Below are positions 1-7,127 of a stretch of DNA of 18,006 nt, piece after piece; positions within the stretch are counted from its first letter, which is position 1; each line of letters begins with the position of its first letter. The notes beneath the pieces were generated by a model. The model did not search any database. It saw only the letters and a list, made by a program, of their open reading frames with translations, and had not been told where the DNA came from. Both the position numbers and the translations under genes were made by a program. Source of the DNA: Candidatus Aenigmatarchaeota archaeon (GTDB lineage Archaea; Aenigmatarchaeota; Aenigmatarchaeia; CG10238-14; SCSR01); assembly GCA_030018055.1 (NCBI GenBank), contig JASEGN010000010.1:1-18006 (forward strand). Direction: 5' to 3'.

Positions 1-77
1 CTACAAAAAGAAGGTTATCTGAAATAAATACTCTTTAAGCAGACTTTTTTATTTTTAATCCAACCATTCAAAATTAG

Positions 78-326
78 ATGAGACAGAAAGCAATAATAAT
101 AAGAGAATCTCCAACTAATTGTTTTGAATTGGTTTACAGGTTTAACGGCAATAATACTGTATTTGGAATTATTTTAATAGACAAAGAAAAAGGAGCAGCG
201 TATGTTAACAATTCTTACTACTCGCAGTTTAGGGAGGAAACAAAAAGAGAATTAAATTTATTTAAGACTATGCACAAGATTAAAACTCTAAAGATTTATA
301 GTTATGAAGAAGAAATGATAATTTAG
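78..326 (+). CDS. Small hypothetical protein (82 aa)
   Basis: I do not recognise this 82-residue protein. It has no signal peptide, membrane segment or cysteine cluster. The first half alternates hydrophobic and polar residues in a beta-like pattern (AIIIRES, ELVYRF, VFGIILID), and the second half is charged and helical, ending in EEEMII. It ends 10 bases before the Sec61-beta gene on the same strand, so the two are probably cotranscribed. A T-rich, TATA-like stretch (about 50-59) lies about 24 bases before the ATG. A real gene is likely from the intact frame, the spacing to the next gene and ordinary composition. No function can be inferred. Confidence 0.6.
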   Translation: MRQKAIIIRESPTNCFELVYRFNGNNTVFGIILIDKEKGAAYVNNSYYSQFREETKRELNLFKTMHKIKTLKIYSYEEEMII

Positions 327-336
327 AGTTGACAAC

Positions 337-498
337 ATGGCGAGACGCGATAAAATGTACATGCCCATGGGTGCTGGTGGATTAATTCGCTATTCAGAAG
401 AAGAAAAAGAACTTATAAAGATTAAGCCTAAGCAAGTTGTCTATATCGTTATTGGAATAATAGCTCTTGAAATTATTTTGAAAGTCTTCTTTGGTTGA
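337..498 (+). CDS. Preprotein translocase subunit Sec61-beta (SecG), archaeal type
   Basis: This 53-residue protein is the small tail-anchored subunit of the archaeal SecYEG (Sec61) protein-conducting channel in the cytoplasmic membrane. The N-terminus carries the Sec61-beta signature, a Gly-rich MGAGGLIRYSEEE element (about residues 11-23). A short polar linker (KELIKIKPK) and one C-terminal membrane helix follow (about residues 32-52, VVYIVIGIIALEIILKVFF). Length and layout match archaeal family members, which are usually 50-60 residues. The start is the only ATG that keeps the whole conserved N-terminus. It follows the 82-residue hypothetical gene after 10 bases, probably in the same transcript. 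Confidence 0.93.
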   Translation: MARRDKMYMPMGAGGLIRYSEEEKELIKIKPKQVVYIVIGIIALEIILKVFFG

Positions 499-547
499 TT
501 TATTCCCATTGAATCAAATTTATTTTAAAGATTGTAGAATTTTATAT

Positions 548-646
548 ATGCAAACACAATCATATGATTTTTACTATAGAAAACTGAGACGAGGTTTAGA
601 TCAAATAATTTCTAAGGATAGACGATTGATTTATGATTGGAGATAG
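548..646 (+). CDS. Possible 32-aa small ORF just upstream of the endonuclease IV-like gene
   Basis: This ATG-initiated frame encodes 32 residues starting MQTQSYDFYYRKLRRGLDQI and ends one base before the ATG at 648 of the next gene. It is basic and rich in Tyr and Arg. A TATA-like stretch (about 520-528) lies 23-25 bases before the ATG, which would suit a leaderless transcript. However, a second TATA-like run (TTTATATA, 541-548) overlaps the start, so the ORF may instead sit inside the promoter and leader of the next gene. The Shine-Dalgarno-like GGAG of the next gene lies inside this ORF, which would allow translational coupling. Function is unknown. Confidence 0.3.
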   Translation: MQTQSYDFYYRKLRRGLDQIISKDRRLIYDWR

Positions 647-647
647 T

Positions 648-1484
648 ATGACGCATGTGTTGTTAGGACCTGCTGGCATTTGTGTCACAGCAAAAGAAAA
701 AACTACAATAGGTAGCCTTAGACGTGTTGCAGAGCTTCAGCTATCAGCTCAAGAAGTTGAGTATGTAAGAGGCGTTAACATGTCTGTTGCTATGGCTAGA
801 GAGGTTGGGAAGGTAGCAAGAGAATTAGGCATTGAGCTCAGTGTACATTGCCCTTATTACGTAAACCTTTGCTCTGTGGAAAAGAAAAAGATAGAAGATT
901 CGAAGAAAAGAATACTAGACTCAGCAGAAAGAGCAAATGCTATGGGTGCAAAAATTATTGTATTCCATCCAGGCTATTATGGGAAACTGCTAAAAAACCA
1001 AGCTTTAGATTTGGTTAAAAATGCTTGTCTGGAGATTGCTGAAAGAATTGAAAGGAAGGGATGGGATGTTTCTCTTGGTCTTGAAACAACAGGGAAAATA
1101 TCGGCAGTCGGAACAGTAGAAGAAATTGTTAATTTGTGCGAGGAAATAAAAAACTGTACAATAGTTCTGGATCCTGCTCATATTTTTGCAAGAAATGCAG
1201 GGAGAATTGATTATAAGGAGATGTTCGATAAGATCAAACCTTTGAAGTTAAAGCATATAAACATGCATTTCTCAGGAATAAAATTCTCGCCAGTGAAAGC
1301 AACTGGCTATGGAAACGAAATATCTCACTTACCGATAGAAGTTAATGCTCCTCCATTTGAACCTCTGGCAAAAGAAATTTTGAAAAGGAAAATTGATGTC
1401 ACGATCATAAGCGAAAGTCCTGTGCTTGAAAAAGATAGCTTGGTTATGAAGGAAATTTTTGAAAAGTTAGGGTACAGGTTTTAA
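648..1484 (+). CDS. nfo: Endonuclease IV-like AP endonuclease (xylose isomerase-like TIM barrel)
   Basis: Endonuclease IV enzymes cleave the DNA backbone at abasic sites during base excision repair, using a trinuclear zinc site in a TIM barrel. The expected ligand motifs appear in order (numbered from 648): HCPYY (His67), VFHPGYYG (His107), LGLETTG (Glu146), LDPAH (Asp175, His178), KHINMHFSG (His203 and His207) and ISESP (Glu256). Length is about 278 residues, normal for the family. The frame opens at 633, but a GGAG (638-641) six bases before the ATG at 648 favours the later start. The gene is convergent with the rhomboid gene and their stop codons overlap at 1481-1484. Two other base-excision-type activities would share this locus if the endonuclease III-like gene at 3.1 kb is functional. 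Confidence 0.85.
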   Translation: MTHVLLGPAGICVTAKEKTTIGSLRRVAELQLSAQEVEYVRGVNMSVAMAREVGKVARELGIELSVHCPYYVNLCSVEKKKIEDSKKRILDSAERANAMGAKIIVFHPGYYGKLLKNQALDLVKNACLEIAERIERKGWDVSLGLETTGKISAVGTVEEIVNLCEEIKNCTIVLDPAHIFARNAGRIDYKEMFDKIKPLKLKHINMHFSGIKFSPVKATGYGNEISHLPIEVNAPPFEPLAKEILKRKIDVTIISESPVLEKDSLVMKEIFEKLGYRF

Positions 1485-2134
1485 ATTCTCTTCATTATCA
1501 AGAGAAGGGCTGTTAAAATAAAGCCGAAGATGAAGCCACCAACATGTGCCCAAAATGCTATACCGCTCCCTATTCCTCCAAGAAAGCTAATTGTGCCAAA
1601 AATAAATTGAATGACAAACCAAAAGCCGATAACAACGTAAGCTGGGATATGAACAAAAACATAGCCAACTCTGCTCAAGACTTTTTCTCTTGGAAATAGA
1701 AGGATATAAGCTCCCAGTATTCCTGAGATTGCTCCAGAAGCTCCTATGGTTGGGATTTTTGAAGCTGGGTCTGTGATGTAGTGGAAAAAATGTGCGGATA
1801 AGCCTGAAAGAAAATAGAGGAAGAGAAATTTGATTTTTCCAAACCTATCTTCAACGTTATCTCCAAATATCCACAGATACCACATGTTTCCAAAGAGGTG
1901 ATCTAAACCCCCGTGCAAGAACATTGAAGTGAATAAAGTTAGAACTGAACGTGAATTTAGGATGGAAAAGTGGGCTGGAATAAAGCCATAGTTTGATACT
2001 ACAAATTCAAAATCAGTCAAACTCCAGACAAAGATGATAACATTAACAACTATAAGAGTTATCGTAAGAATTGGAAATCTTTTTCTTGGAGCAGTATCTG
2101 ATAAAGGAAAGAACTGCCCTTTCTTACCGAGCAT
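1481..2134 (-). CDS. Rhomboid-family intramembrane serine protease
   Basis: Rhomboids are membrane proteases that cut transmembrane helices of other proteins. This 217-residue protein has about six hydrophobic segments. The conserved HGGLDHLFGNMWYLWIFG loop and helix (His74, His79, Asn83) comes first, then the catalytic GASGAISG motif (nucleophile Ser133) and the catalytic His in WAHVGGF (His197). The Ser-His dyad is complete, so it should be active. The N-terminal 20 residues are polar and cytoplasmic, and there is no extra soluble domain. It is transcribed divergently from the radical SAM gene across about 50-80 bases, and its stop overlaps that of the endonuclease IV-like gene. The substrate is unknown. 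Confidence 0.92.
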   Translation of the reverse strand: MLGKKGQFFPLSDTAPRKRFPILTITLIVVNVIIFVWSLTDFEFVVSNYGFIPAHFSILNSRSVLTLFTSMFLHGGLDHLFGNMWYLWIFGDNVEDRFGKIKFLFLYFLSGLSAHFFHYITDPASKIPTIGASGAISGILGAYILLFPREKVLSRVGYVFVHIPAYVVIGFWFVIQFIFGTISFLGGIGSGIAFWAHVGGFIFGFILTALLLIMKRI

Positions 2135-2188
2135 AAAAATAATTTGAGATTATTCAAATAACCTTTTTGCCATGAGAAAACTTTAATG

Positions 2189-2196
2189 CATATATT
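2189..2196 (+). promoter_or_regulatory. TATA-like box for a leaderless radical SAM transcript
   Basis: CATATATT is centred about 26 bases before the ATG at 2219, the usual archaeal distance from TATA box to transcription start. This supports a leaderless start at 2219 and argues against the ATG at 2186, which lies upstream of the box. Confidence 0.5.
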
Positions 2197-2218
2197 CAGT
2201 TTAAAATTAAATTCATTT

Positions 2219-2974
2219 ATGCTAATTGACCCTGTAGAAAAAGCAAAGGAAGTTGAGAAAGTTGCAGTAAAAAATTCGGAGAGGAAGTATTATCGCTTGG
2301 TAAGACCTGCTCGCTTCTACGGCGGTATAGCCTCATCTGACTGTAGTGGCTGCAACCTTCGTTGTGTCTTCTGTTGGAGTAATGATTTGGCGAGGGAAGG
2401 AAAAATTGGGAATTTTTATTCTCCTGAGCAAGTGCTTGAAGCCTTGAAAAAATGTGCAGAGAAATTCAACTATAGCCAGCTAAGGCTGACTGGAAACGAG
2501 CCTACAATTGGAAGGAAACATTTGCTTAAGCTTCTTGAGCTGATAGATCAGACGAATTACTCTTTCATACTCGAAACAAACGGAATTTTGATAGGTCACG
2601 ACAAAAGCTATGCTAAGGATCTGTCAAAGTTTGATTGTTTACACGTAAGGGTTTCGATAAAAGGAACGAACGAGGAGGAATTCAATAAGCTAACCTTAGC
2701 AAAACCCGAATCCTTTCAACTTCAACTCAATGCATTAAAGAATTTGCTTGATCAAGGCGTTCCCTTTCATCCTGCTGTAATGCTTTCTTTTTCTACAAAG
2801 GAAAATTATGAAAGATTTTTGGGAAGAATAAAGGAAATTGATAAAAGCTTGGAGGGGGAAGTTGAGGAGGAATACGTTTTTCTCTATCCACATGTTGTCA
2901 AAAGGTTGAATAAAGCAAGAATTAAGCCGTTGATAACATATTCTCCCAATAATTTGCCTTCAAGACTTATTTAA
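2219..2974 (+). CDS. Radical SAM domain protein (archaeal, uncharacterised)
   Basis: This is a radical S-adenosylmethionine enzyme of about 251 residues. The 4Fe-4S/SAM-binding CxxxCxxC motif is seen as CNLRCVFC (Cys45, 49, 52 from this start), preceded by an extra Cys at 42. A glycine-containing RLTGNEPTIG segment follows, equivalent to the GGEP motif that contacts SAM, then FILETNG and a strand with HVRVSIKG. No C-terminal SPASM cysteine cluster is present, so it is a minimal radical SAM barrel. It resembles archaeal proteins annotated only as Fe-S oxidoreductases. The open frame reaches back to 2186, but promoter geometry favours 2219. The substrate cannot be inferred. Confidence 0.82.
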   Translation: MLIDPVEKAKEVEKVAVKNSERKYYRLVRPARFYGGIASSDCSGCNLRCVFCWSNDLAREGKIGNFYSPEQVLEALKKCAEKFNYSQLRLTGNEPTIGRKHLLKLLELIDQTNYSFILETNGILIGHDKSYAKDLSKFDCLHVRVSIKGTNEEEFNKLTLAKPESFQLQLNALKNLLDQGVPFHPAVMLSFSTKENYERFLGRIKEIDKSLEGEVEEEYVFLYPHVVKRLNKARIKPLITYSPNNLPSRLI

Positions 2975-3085
2975 TAAACAGAAATGAACTTATACGAAGA
3001 AAAATTGAAATTCTACTTAAAACCTTCCCAAACCTATTCAGAGGAGTTGGGAATGACTTGAATTAATAAATGATCTTTAATGTGT

Positions 3086-3799
3086 TTACTTTCTCGTGCA
3101 CCATCTTCTAACCAAGCATTTTTCACATTTTCTCTTTCTACAATAGTTTTTTCCTAGTCTTAAGAGTGCTGTCTCAAAATTCACAAAGTCCCACTTAGGA
3201 ATCCTTTTTTTCTTCCAAAAATTTTTTAACTCAACAAGAACTTCCTCAGCTGTTTTTGCTTTCACAATCCCCAAATTTCTCGCAGCTAAGATAACGAGTG
3301 GGGTTGGTTTTGGATCAGCTTTGCTCCAAATACCCCTTAAATCTCGGAGGAAAATGCTTACAGCTACGTCTCCTAGACCTTTACCAAGATTCTTTAAACG
3401 TTCTTCTAAGTCCTTTTGATCAGCAGCTCCCTCATAAAGAGTTATTAAGCTGCCTTTATATTGAGAGAGCAGATTACCCATCACTTCGAGTAGCTTAGTG
3501 GCAGTCTTGAAATCGAGCCTTACGTATGACCCTCGATCAAGGACTTCAACAAGTTTATCCCAACCAGCATTAACTATGCTTTTCGCAGATAGAAGACCCT
3601 CTATTTTAAACTCACGATAAGTTTTAAAAGCGATTGCTTCAGGTAGAGGAGCCCCGAAGAGAATAGACGCTAAAAACCACTTAAAAACTTCTTTAGGCTT
3701 TTGTTTTGAGAGATCGATTCCCAACTCTGTAGAGTACTTGTTGCCTAACTTTTCTAAAACTTCTTTCAGAGCTTCTTTTCCAAATTTTCTCTCTACCAC
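3086..3799 (-). CDS. Endonuclease III-like HhH-GPD protein with altered key residues
   Basis: HhH-GPD proteins are base-excision DNA glycosylases. This 237-residue protein has the helical body, a helix-hairpin-helix-like segment (LKNLGKGLGDVAVSIFLRDL, from about residue 135) and a C-terminal cysteine cluster (Cys220, 225, 228, 234) like the Fe-S loop of endonuclease III. Two things are unusual. The hairpin position that holds the catalytic Lys in endonuclease III appears to be Asp144, and the cysteine spacing is 4-2-5 instead of 6-2-5. An aspartate lies near the usual position (Asp162, KADPKP). It may be a monofunctional glycosylase or a DNA-binding relative. The start is GTG, the first possible one after an in-frame stop. 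Confidence 0.7.
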   Translation of the reverse strand: MVERKFGKEALKEVLEKLGNKYSTELGIDLSKQKPKEVFKWFLASILFGAPLPEAIAFKTYREFKIEGLLSAKSIVNAGWDKLVEVLDRGSYVRLDFKTATKLLEVMGNLLSQYKGSLITLYEGAADQKDLEERLKNLGKGLGDVAVSIFLRDLRGIWSKADPKPTPLVILAARNLGIVKAKTAEEVLVELKNFWKKKRIPKWDFVNFETALLRLGKNYCRKRKCEKCLVRRWCTRK

Positions 3800-4171
3800 T
3801 TTCTTTCACTGATTGTAGAGGATGCTTTAATTTTTCTTTGTATCTTCATCACTTTATCTTTTATTTCTTAGCCTTTTTCCATATTTTCTGTCAAGAACTT
3901 TTTTATTTCTTACAGTTCCACCCAAGGATACAATTCCATTTATCACTTTTTATTTGCAAAATAGTGGAAACACTTTATTTATCACTTTCGGTGGGAACTT
4001 CCGATAATTCGATCAAAAATAAGAGTTTCTCTAATTTTTAGGCTGCTCTATTACGACTCGGTAAGGACTATGCAGCGAGAATAGGTACAAAATTTGTAGC
4101 ATAGCTAAGCTTTATGCTATAAAAAAGAAAGCTTTTTAAATTCATATCCTTAAATTATAAAAGGGTAAACA
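3800..4171. other. Intergenic stretch with a possible gene remnant and small hairpin
   Basis: No intact gene is apparent. At 4042-4104 a plus-strand frame reads AALLRLGKDYAARIG before a stop, matching the TALLRLGKNYC segment of the adjacent endonuclease III-like protein with mostly third-position base differences, so it may be a relic of a paralogue. A 7-bp inverted repeat (TAGCATA at 4097-4103, TATGCTA at 4113-4119) overlaps its end. TTTTTAAA at 4133-4140 is a plausible TATA box for the gene at 4172. Confidence 0.4.
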
Positions 4172-4684
4172 ATGGCTACAAGAAAAGCATTTTACGAAGA
4201 GCTAGAAAGATATGGTATCGATATTTCAGACATTTCAAGAATTAAGATTGAAAAAGGCTCTAGTGTACTCATATATGTAAACGAAAAACGTGTAAGAATA
4301 AAAGAGCCTTATATAGTGAAGCTGGCAAAGCTTGCAACTCTGAATATCCCTTTAGATTCTGAGCTGACTAGGGAGCAATTGTTAAAAAGGCTGTACGGTA
4401 TAATAACTGTTTTTAAAGGAGAGTCAATGCGATTTTCTGAATTTAAACGCCAGAAGGCAAAACTGTCAACAGAAGAGATTGGAAAGAGGTTGGAAGAGTT
4501 GGAGAAGAAATACTCTGTTGCTGAACAAACAAAAATATATCGTGGAGGGTTGGAAATTAGAATTTATAAGAAATTGGTAGAGAATTTTGGCCTGTCTTTT
4601 AGAGATTTTGAAGAAGAGATTATAAAAGAGTCTTGTCCTACTACAGAGAACTTGTTGAATGTTTTGGCCGAACTATACCGCTAA
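4172..4684 (+). CDS. Hypothetical protein (170 aa)
   Basis: I do not recognise this protein. It is soluble, charged and predicted mainly helical, with no cysteine pairs, signal peptide or membrane segment. The first 50 residues contain a possible small beta region (SRIKIEKGSSVLIYVNEKRV). The centre (about residues 65-120) is Lys/Glu-rich and could form a short coiled coil (KLSTEEIGKRLEELEKKY). A TATA-like TTTTTAAA (4133-4140) places the transcription start about nine bases before the ATG. It is convergent with the gene at 4688, with three bases between the stops. No function can be assigned. Confidence 0.65.
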   Translation: MATRKAFYEELERYGIDISDISRIKIEKGSSVLIYVNEKRVRIKEPYIVKLAKLATLNIPLDSELTREQLLKRLYGIITVFKGESMRFSEFKRQKAKLSTEEIGKRLEELEKKYSVAEQTKIYRGGLEIRIYKKLVENFGLSFRDFEEEIIKESCPTTENLLNVLAELYR

Positions 4685-4687
4685 GTT

Positions 4688-5569
4688 TTAGGAGATGTAC
4701 CACTGTAGATAACCCAAGACTCCACTTAATTTAAGTATTTCCTTGACATATTTTTCAACTCTCTCACGATCTAGCCTAATCTTTAAAGAATTCGGAGTGC
4801 ACATTGTATCTTTATGTGTCCTTGTTCTAAGGGATTCTTCTATTCTTTTTTGTATCTCGACATTCGGACTAAGGATTACTCTGTTTATCCCATTTTCAGG
4901 AATTTCTTCTAGCAGAACTTTGTCAGGCTCTTTTTCTTTAAGGACTTTTGGCAAAACTGTATTATCATGAGAATCAACTGCACAAAATGTTATAAACCCA
5001 AACTCTTCCATTTTGCCAGTATAGTACTTTTCATTCCATTTTCTTGTAAACGCATTGAGGGGCTTCTCAAACTTCCTGACCAAACCGCTAACTGGCTTTT
5101 TCTTGATAAAATACCATTCCCTAATAAGATCAATACCATTTCTATAATCCACGTAAATTCTCACACGAGAGATTCTATCAGTTACACCTACCCACTCATC
5201 TGGCAATAGCATTAGCTTGTTTTCTCTATCTTGAGCAGCACCTGGCACTTTTTTATATATAAGCTCGTATGTTGGTTCAATAAAATCTTTGTACAACCTA
5301 TGCATGATCCTAAGTTCTTTTTCCATCGCTGGAATTTCCTTTACAGCATAAGAAGTTAATTCTCTCAGTCTTTCAAAATTATTAGAAATAGTTTGATACA
5401 ATGGACCTGCAAGCTCATAACCTCTATCATCGTGAGAGTATGCATCCAACCATGCCTTATCCCAGAGATATCCTGTCAGCAGAATGACATCTTTATAAAA
5501 ATTTCTCTCATCTTCCAGAACTTGTTCTAATCTACTCCATCCTTCAATCTTTGGTTTGTCGGATGCCAT
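4688..5569 (-). CDS. Hypothetical protein (293 aa)
   Basis: I do not recognise this protein. It is soluble and charged. The first 120 residues look helical (LEQVLEDERNFYKDVILLTG to LYKDFIEPTYELIYKKV). The middle is richer in beta-prone and aromatic residues (RVRIYVDYRNGIDLIREWYF). The C-terminal part contains FITFCAVDSHDNTVLP and PNSLKIRLDRERVEKYVKEIL. The sparse cysteines show no metal-site pattern, and no catalytic motif is evident. TTAAATTT (5593-5600, minus strand) is centred about 27 bases before the ATG, supporting a leaderless transcript and this start. It is convergent with the 170-residue hypothetical gene. Confidence 0.65.
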   Translation of the reverse strand: MASDKPKIEGWSRLEQVLEDERNFYKDVILLTGYLWDKAWLDAYSHDDRGYELAGPLYQTISNNFERLRELTSYAVKEIPAMEKELRIMHRLYKDFIEPTYELIYKKVPGAAQDRENKLMLLPDEWVGVTDRISRVRIYVDYRNGIDLIREWYFIKKKPVSGLVRKFEKPLNAFTRKWNEKYYTGKMEEFGFITFCAVDSHDNTVLPKVLKEKEPDKVLLEEIPENGINRVILSPNVEIQKRIEESLRTRTHKDTMCTPNSLKIRLDRERVEKYVKEILKLSGVLGYLQWYIS

Positions 5570-5877
5570 ATTTTTACCTTTTTCTTTACTTCTTAAATTT
5601 ATGTTTCGTATAGAAAAAGCTACTCATCAACTCCGAGCCTTACTTATATATGTTGTGCATATTTTTAAAGATTTCTTTTTGTGAGCTGCAAAGTTAGCGA
5701 CACCTATTTGTCAAGAAACAAGAATCCATAATTACAGAATTGAAACCGTGTTTCTTGATTTTAGTTGTTAAATGCAATCGAGAAAAGACTACGAATGAGG
5801 GTTGGAGTTTCAGATTCAATACTATCAATCAAATTTTATTTAAGCAGATTTAAATGAAATTTAACTTTAATTGTATT

Positions 5878-5961
5878 ATGTTCAATAAGTACTTTAATAA
5901 ACTCAGTGAAAGCAAGAAAAATGCAATTATTGTCCTGCTCCTTTTCGGCATAATAACTTAA
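5878..5961 (+). CDS. Possible 27-aa membrane peptide
   Basis: This frame encodes MFNKYFNKLSESKKN followed by a hydrophobic tail, AIIVLLLFGIIT, long enough for a short membrane segment with a basic N-side. ATTTAAAT (5848-5855) is centred 26-27 bases before the ATG, ideal for a leaderless transcript. It could be a real single-pass micropeptide or the surviving N-terminus of a lost membrane protein. Its last codons overlap a 50-residue frame on the other strand, and at most one of the two is likely real. Confidence 0.35.
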   Translation: MFNKYFNKLSESKKNAIIVLLLFGIIT

Positions 5962-6079
5962 AAGAATCTTTGAATGAGATTACAGCTTTCTCGACTTTCT
6001 CCGCTTCAGTTCGGGATGTAACAGGCATTAAGTGAAATTGCTTGCTAGCCCTAACGATACATTTTATAATTCCTAACAT
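5927..6079 (-). CDS. Possible 50-aa ORF or remnant
   Basis: The minus strand is open for 50 residues from an ATG, with a protein-like C-terminal half (PVTSRTEAEKVEKAVISFKD) ending in CRKGAGQ. I see no convincing promoter at the archaeal distance. It overlaps the plus-strand 27-residue ORF and abuts the mazG-like gene on the other strand. It may be a degraded gene or chance. No function can be assigned. Confidence 0.25.
   Translation of the reverse strand: MLGIIKCIVRASKQFHLMPVTSRTEAEKVEKAVISFKDSFKLLCRKGAGQ
6063..6070 (+). promoter_or_regulatory. TATA-like box of the mazG-like pseudogene
   Basis: TTTATAAT-type sequence (TTTTATAA) is centred about 24 bases before the ATG at 6090. The promoter of the broken gene therefore appears intact. 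Confidence 0.4.
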
Positions 6080-6089
6080 TAATTCAAGT

Positions 6090-6305
6090 ATGAAAGAGCT
6101 ACAAGCTAAAATTAAGAAATTTTAAAAAAAACATAATTTAGAATCGCCAGCAGACCATAGAGTATTAGACACCATGTCAGAGCTTGGTGAAGTCGCCAAA
6201 GAAATTCTTAAGATGAGTAATTACGGAAGAAAACCGCTTAAGTATAGAGAAAAGTTAAAATCAGAACTTGGCGACTTATTGTATTCGATAATTACGATTG
6301 CTAAT
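6090..6305 (+). pseudogene. Broken mazG-like nucleotide pyrophosphohydrolase gene
   Basis: The frame starts MKELQAKIKKF, hits an in-frame TAA at codon 12 within an A-rich run, then continues in the same frame as KKHNLESPADHRVLDTMS and ELGEVAKEILK. Further on comes KSELGDLLYSIITIAN. This is the MazG/iMazG all-alpha NTP pyrophosphohydrolase pattern, with the metal-binding ExxE helix (ELGEVAKE) and the ELGD helix. Homology stops after about IAN, so roughly the last helix is missing. The rest of the frame (to 6377) is antisense to the neighbouring hydrolase and does not look like MazG. Translation could restart at the ATG at 6174, but the product would be incomplete. It has been cut at the edge of the AT-rich gene island. 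Confidence 0.75.
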
Positions 6306-7127
6306 TATAATACCCCAGTGACCAGGAAATATACATTTTGGATTAATTTTTTTAAGAATATTAAGTGTATCTTTTGACTGTTTTTCTGAACCACTTAGGT
6401 ATATCCACTTCCCTTGATTATCCCCACCAAACCAAGCATCTCCAGAAAATAGAATGCTTTTATGTTTATCATAAACAGATATCGAGCCATCTGTATGTCC
6501 CGGTGTTTCAAGAATAGAAAAGGTAAAATTATTTGTTTTAATCACATCACCATTTTTAACGACAGTGTCAACTTTGGTTGGAACTATATTTTTTGGGGAA
6601 AGATTTACCATAACCTTTTCTGTTAGTTCTTCTATGTCTCTTTTATCTTTTTCGCCACAAATTATCTCACATCCATTCATCTTTTTTAGCTCATTAAGAA
6701 ATAATATATGATCAAAATGACAATGAGTAACGATAATCATATCAATTGGCTTTTTAACAAGTACACCGGCATCAATTAATATTTTCTTATCATCATCAAT
6801 GTAATATGTAAAGCTACCTAGCTCAGAACCATAAAGATAAATTTTATCTGCTATTTCTACAGGTATTATTTCAATCAAATTATTTAATTCTAGTTGTCTA
6901 ATAAAATTTGTTATATCATTCTTTATATCATCCTGCTTGATTTCTTTAAATTCAGATATTAATATATTTTCTATATCTTTTTTTGTATTTTTTCCATTGC
7001 ATAATTTTATTATATCATATCCAATTCCATTTACTTCATGAAGAAGTTCAGTTTCAGTATCAAATAATATAATCTTATCTTCATTTTCTTCCCTTATTCT
7101 AACTGAATCTTTTAGCTTAAATTTCAT
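6276..7127 (-). CDS. PqqD-like (RRE) domain fused to metallo-beta-lactamase hydrolase
   Basis: This 283-residue protein has two parts. Residues 1-90 match the PqqD-like RiPP recognition element: a winged-helix fold that binds leader peptides, here with LLHEVNGIGYDIIKLCNG and a following helical half. Residues from about 95 form an MBL-fold hydrolase with the zinc motif THCHFDH (His135, His137, Asp139, His140), PGHTDGS (His211), SGDAW (Asp230) and a final PGHW (His270). All zinc ligands are present. The last 12 residues (after His270-Trp271) are encoded by antisense of the broken mazG-like gene, so the natural C-terminus has been lost. It is the last gene of the island operon and overlaps the amidohydrolase by ATGA. 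By analogy with PqqD and PqqB it may hold and process a modified peptide; that role is inferred. Confidence 0.82.
   Translation of the reverse strand: MKFKLKDSVRIREENEDKIILFDTETELLHEVNGIGYDIIKLCNGKNTKKDIENILISEFKEIKQDDIKNDITNFIRQLELNNLIEIIPVEIADKIYLYGSELGSFTYYIDDDKKILIDAGVLVKKPIDMIIVTHCHFDHILFLNELKKMNGCEIICGEKDKRDIEELTEKVMVNLSPKNIVPTKVDTVVKNGDVIKTNNFTFSILETPGHTDGSISVYDKHKSILFSGDAWFGGDNQGKWIYLSGSEKQSKDTLNILKKINPKCIFPGHWGIIISNRNYRIQ

Larger units (their letters stand above)
5570..6089. other. Low-coding stretch with tiny ORFs and a spaced inverted repeat
   Basis: No normal-sized gene is present. A perfect 10-bp inverted repeat (TCAAGAAACA at 5711-5720, TGTTTCTTGA at 5749-5758) encloses 28 bases. 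Two tiny ORFs on opposite strands overlap near 5.93-5.96 kb and are described separately. The stretch precedes a broken mazG-like gene, so it may be a decayed region. Confidence 0.45.

Noticed and set aside
2984..3061. 25-aa plus-strand ORF after the radical SAM gene
   Set aside because: Intact ATG-to-stop frame, but no ribosome site or well-placed TATA box and no distinguishing sequence.
3838..4041. 67-aa plus-strand ORF rich in Phe and Leu
   Set aside because: T-rich DNA gives such hydrophobic frames by chance; no promoter, ribosome site or recognisable domain.
5711..5758. Spaced 10-bp inverted repeat as transposon ends or a CRISPR repeat
   Set aside because: Only one pair, no transposase, no direct repeats and no array periodicity.
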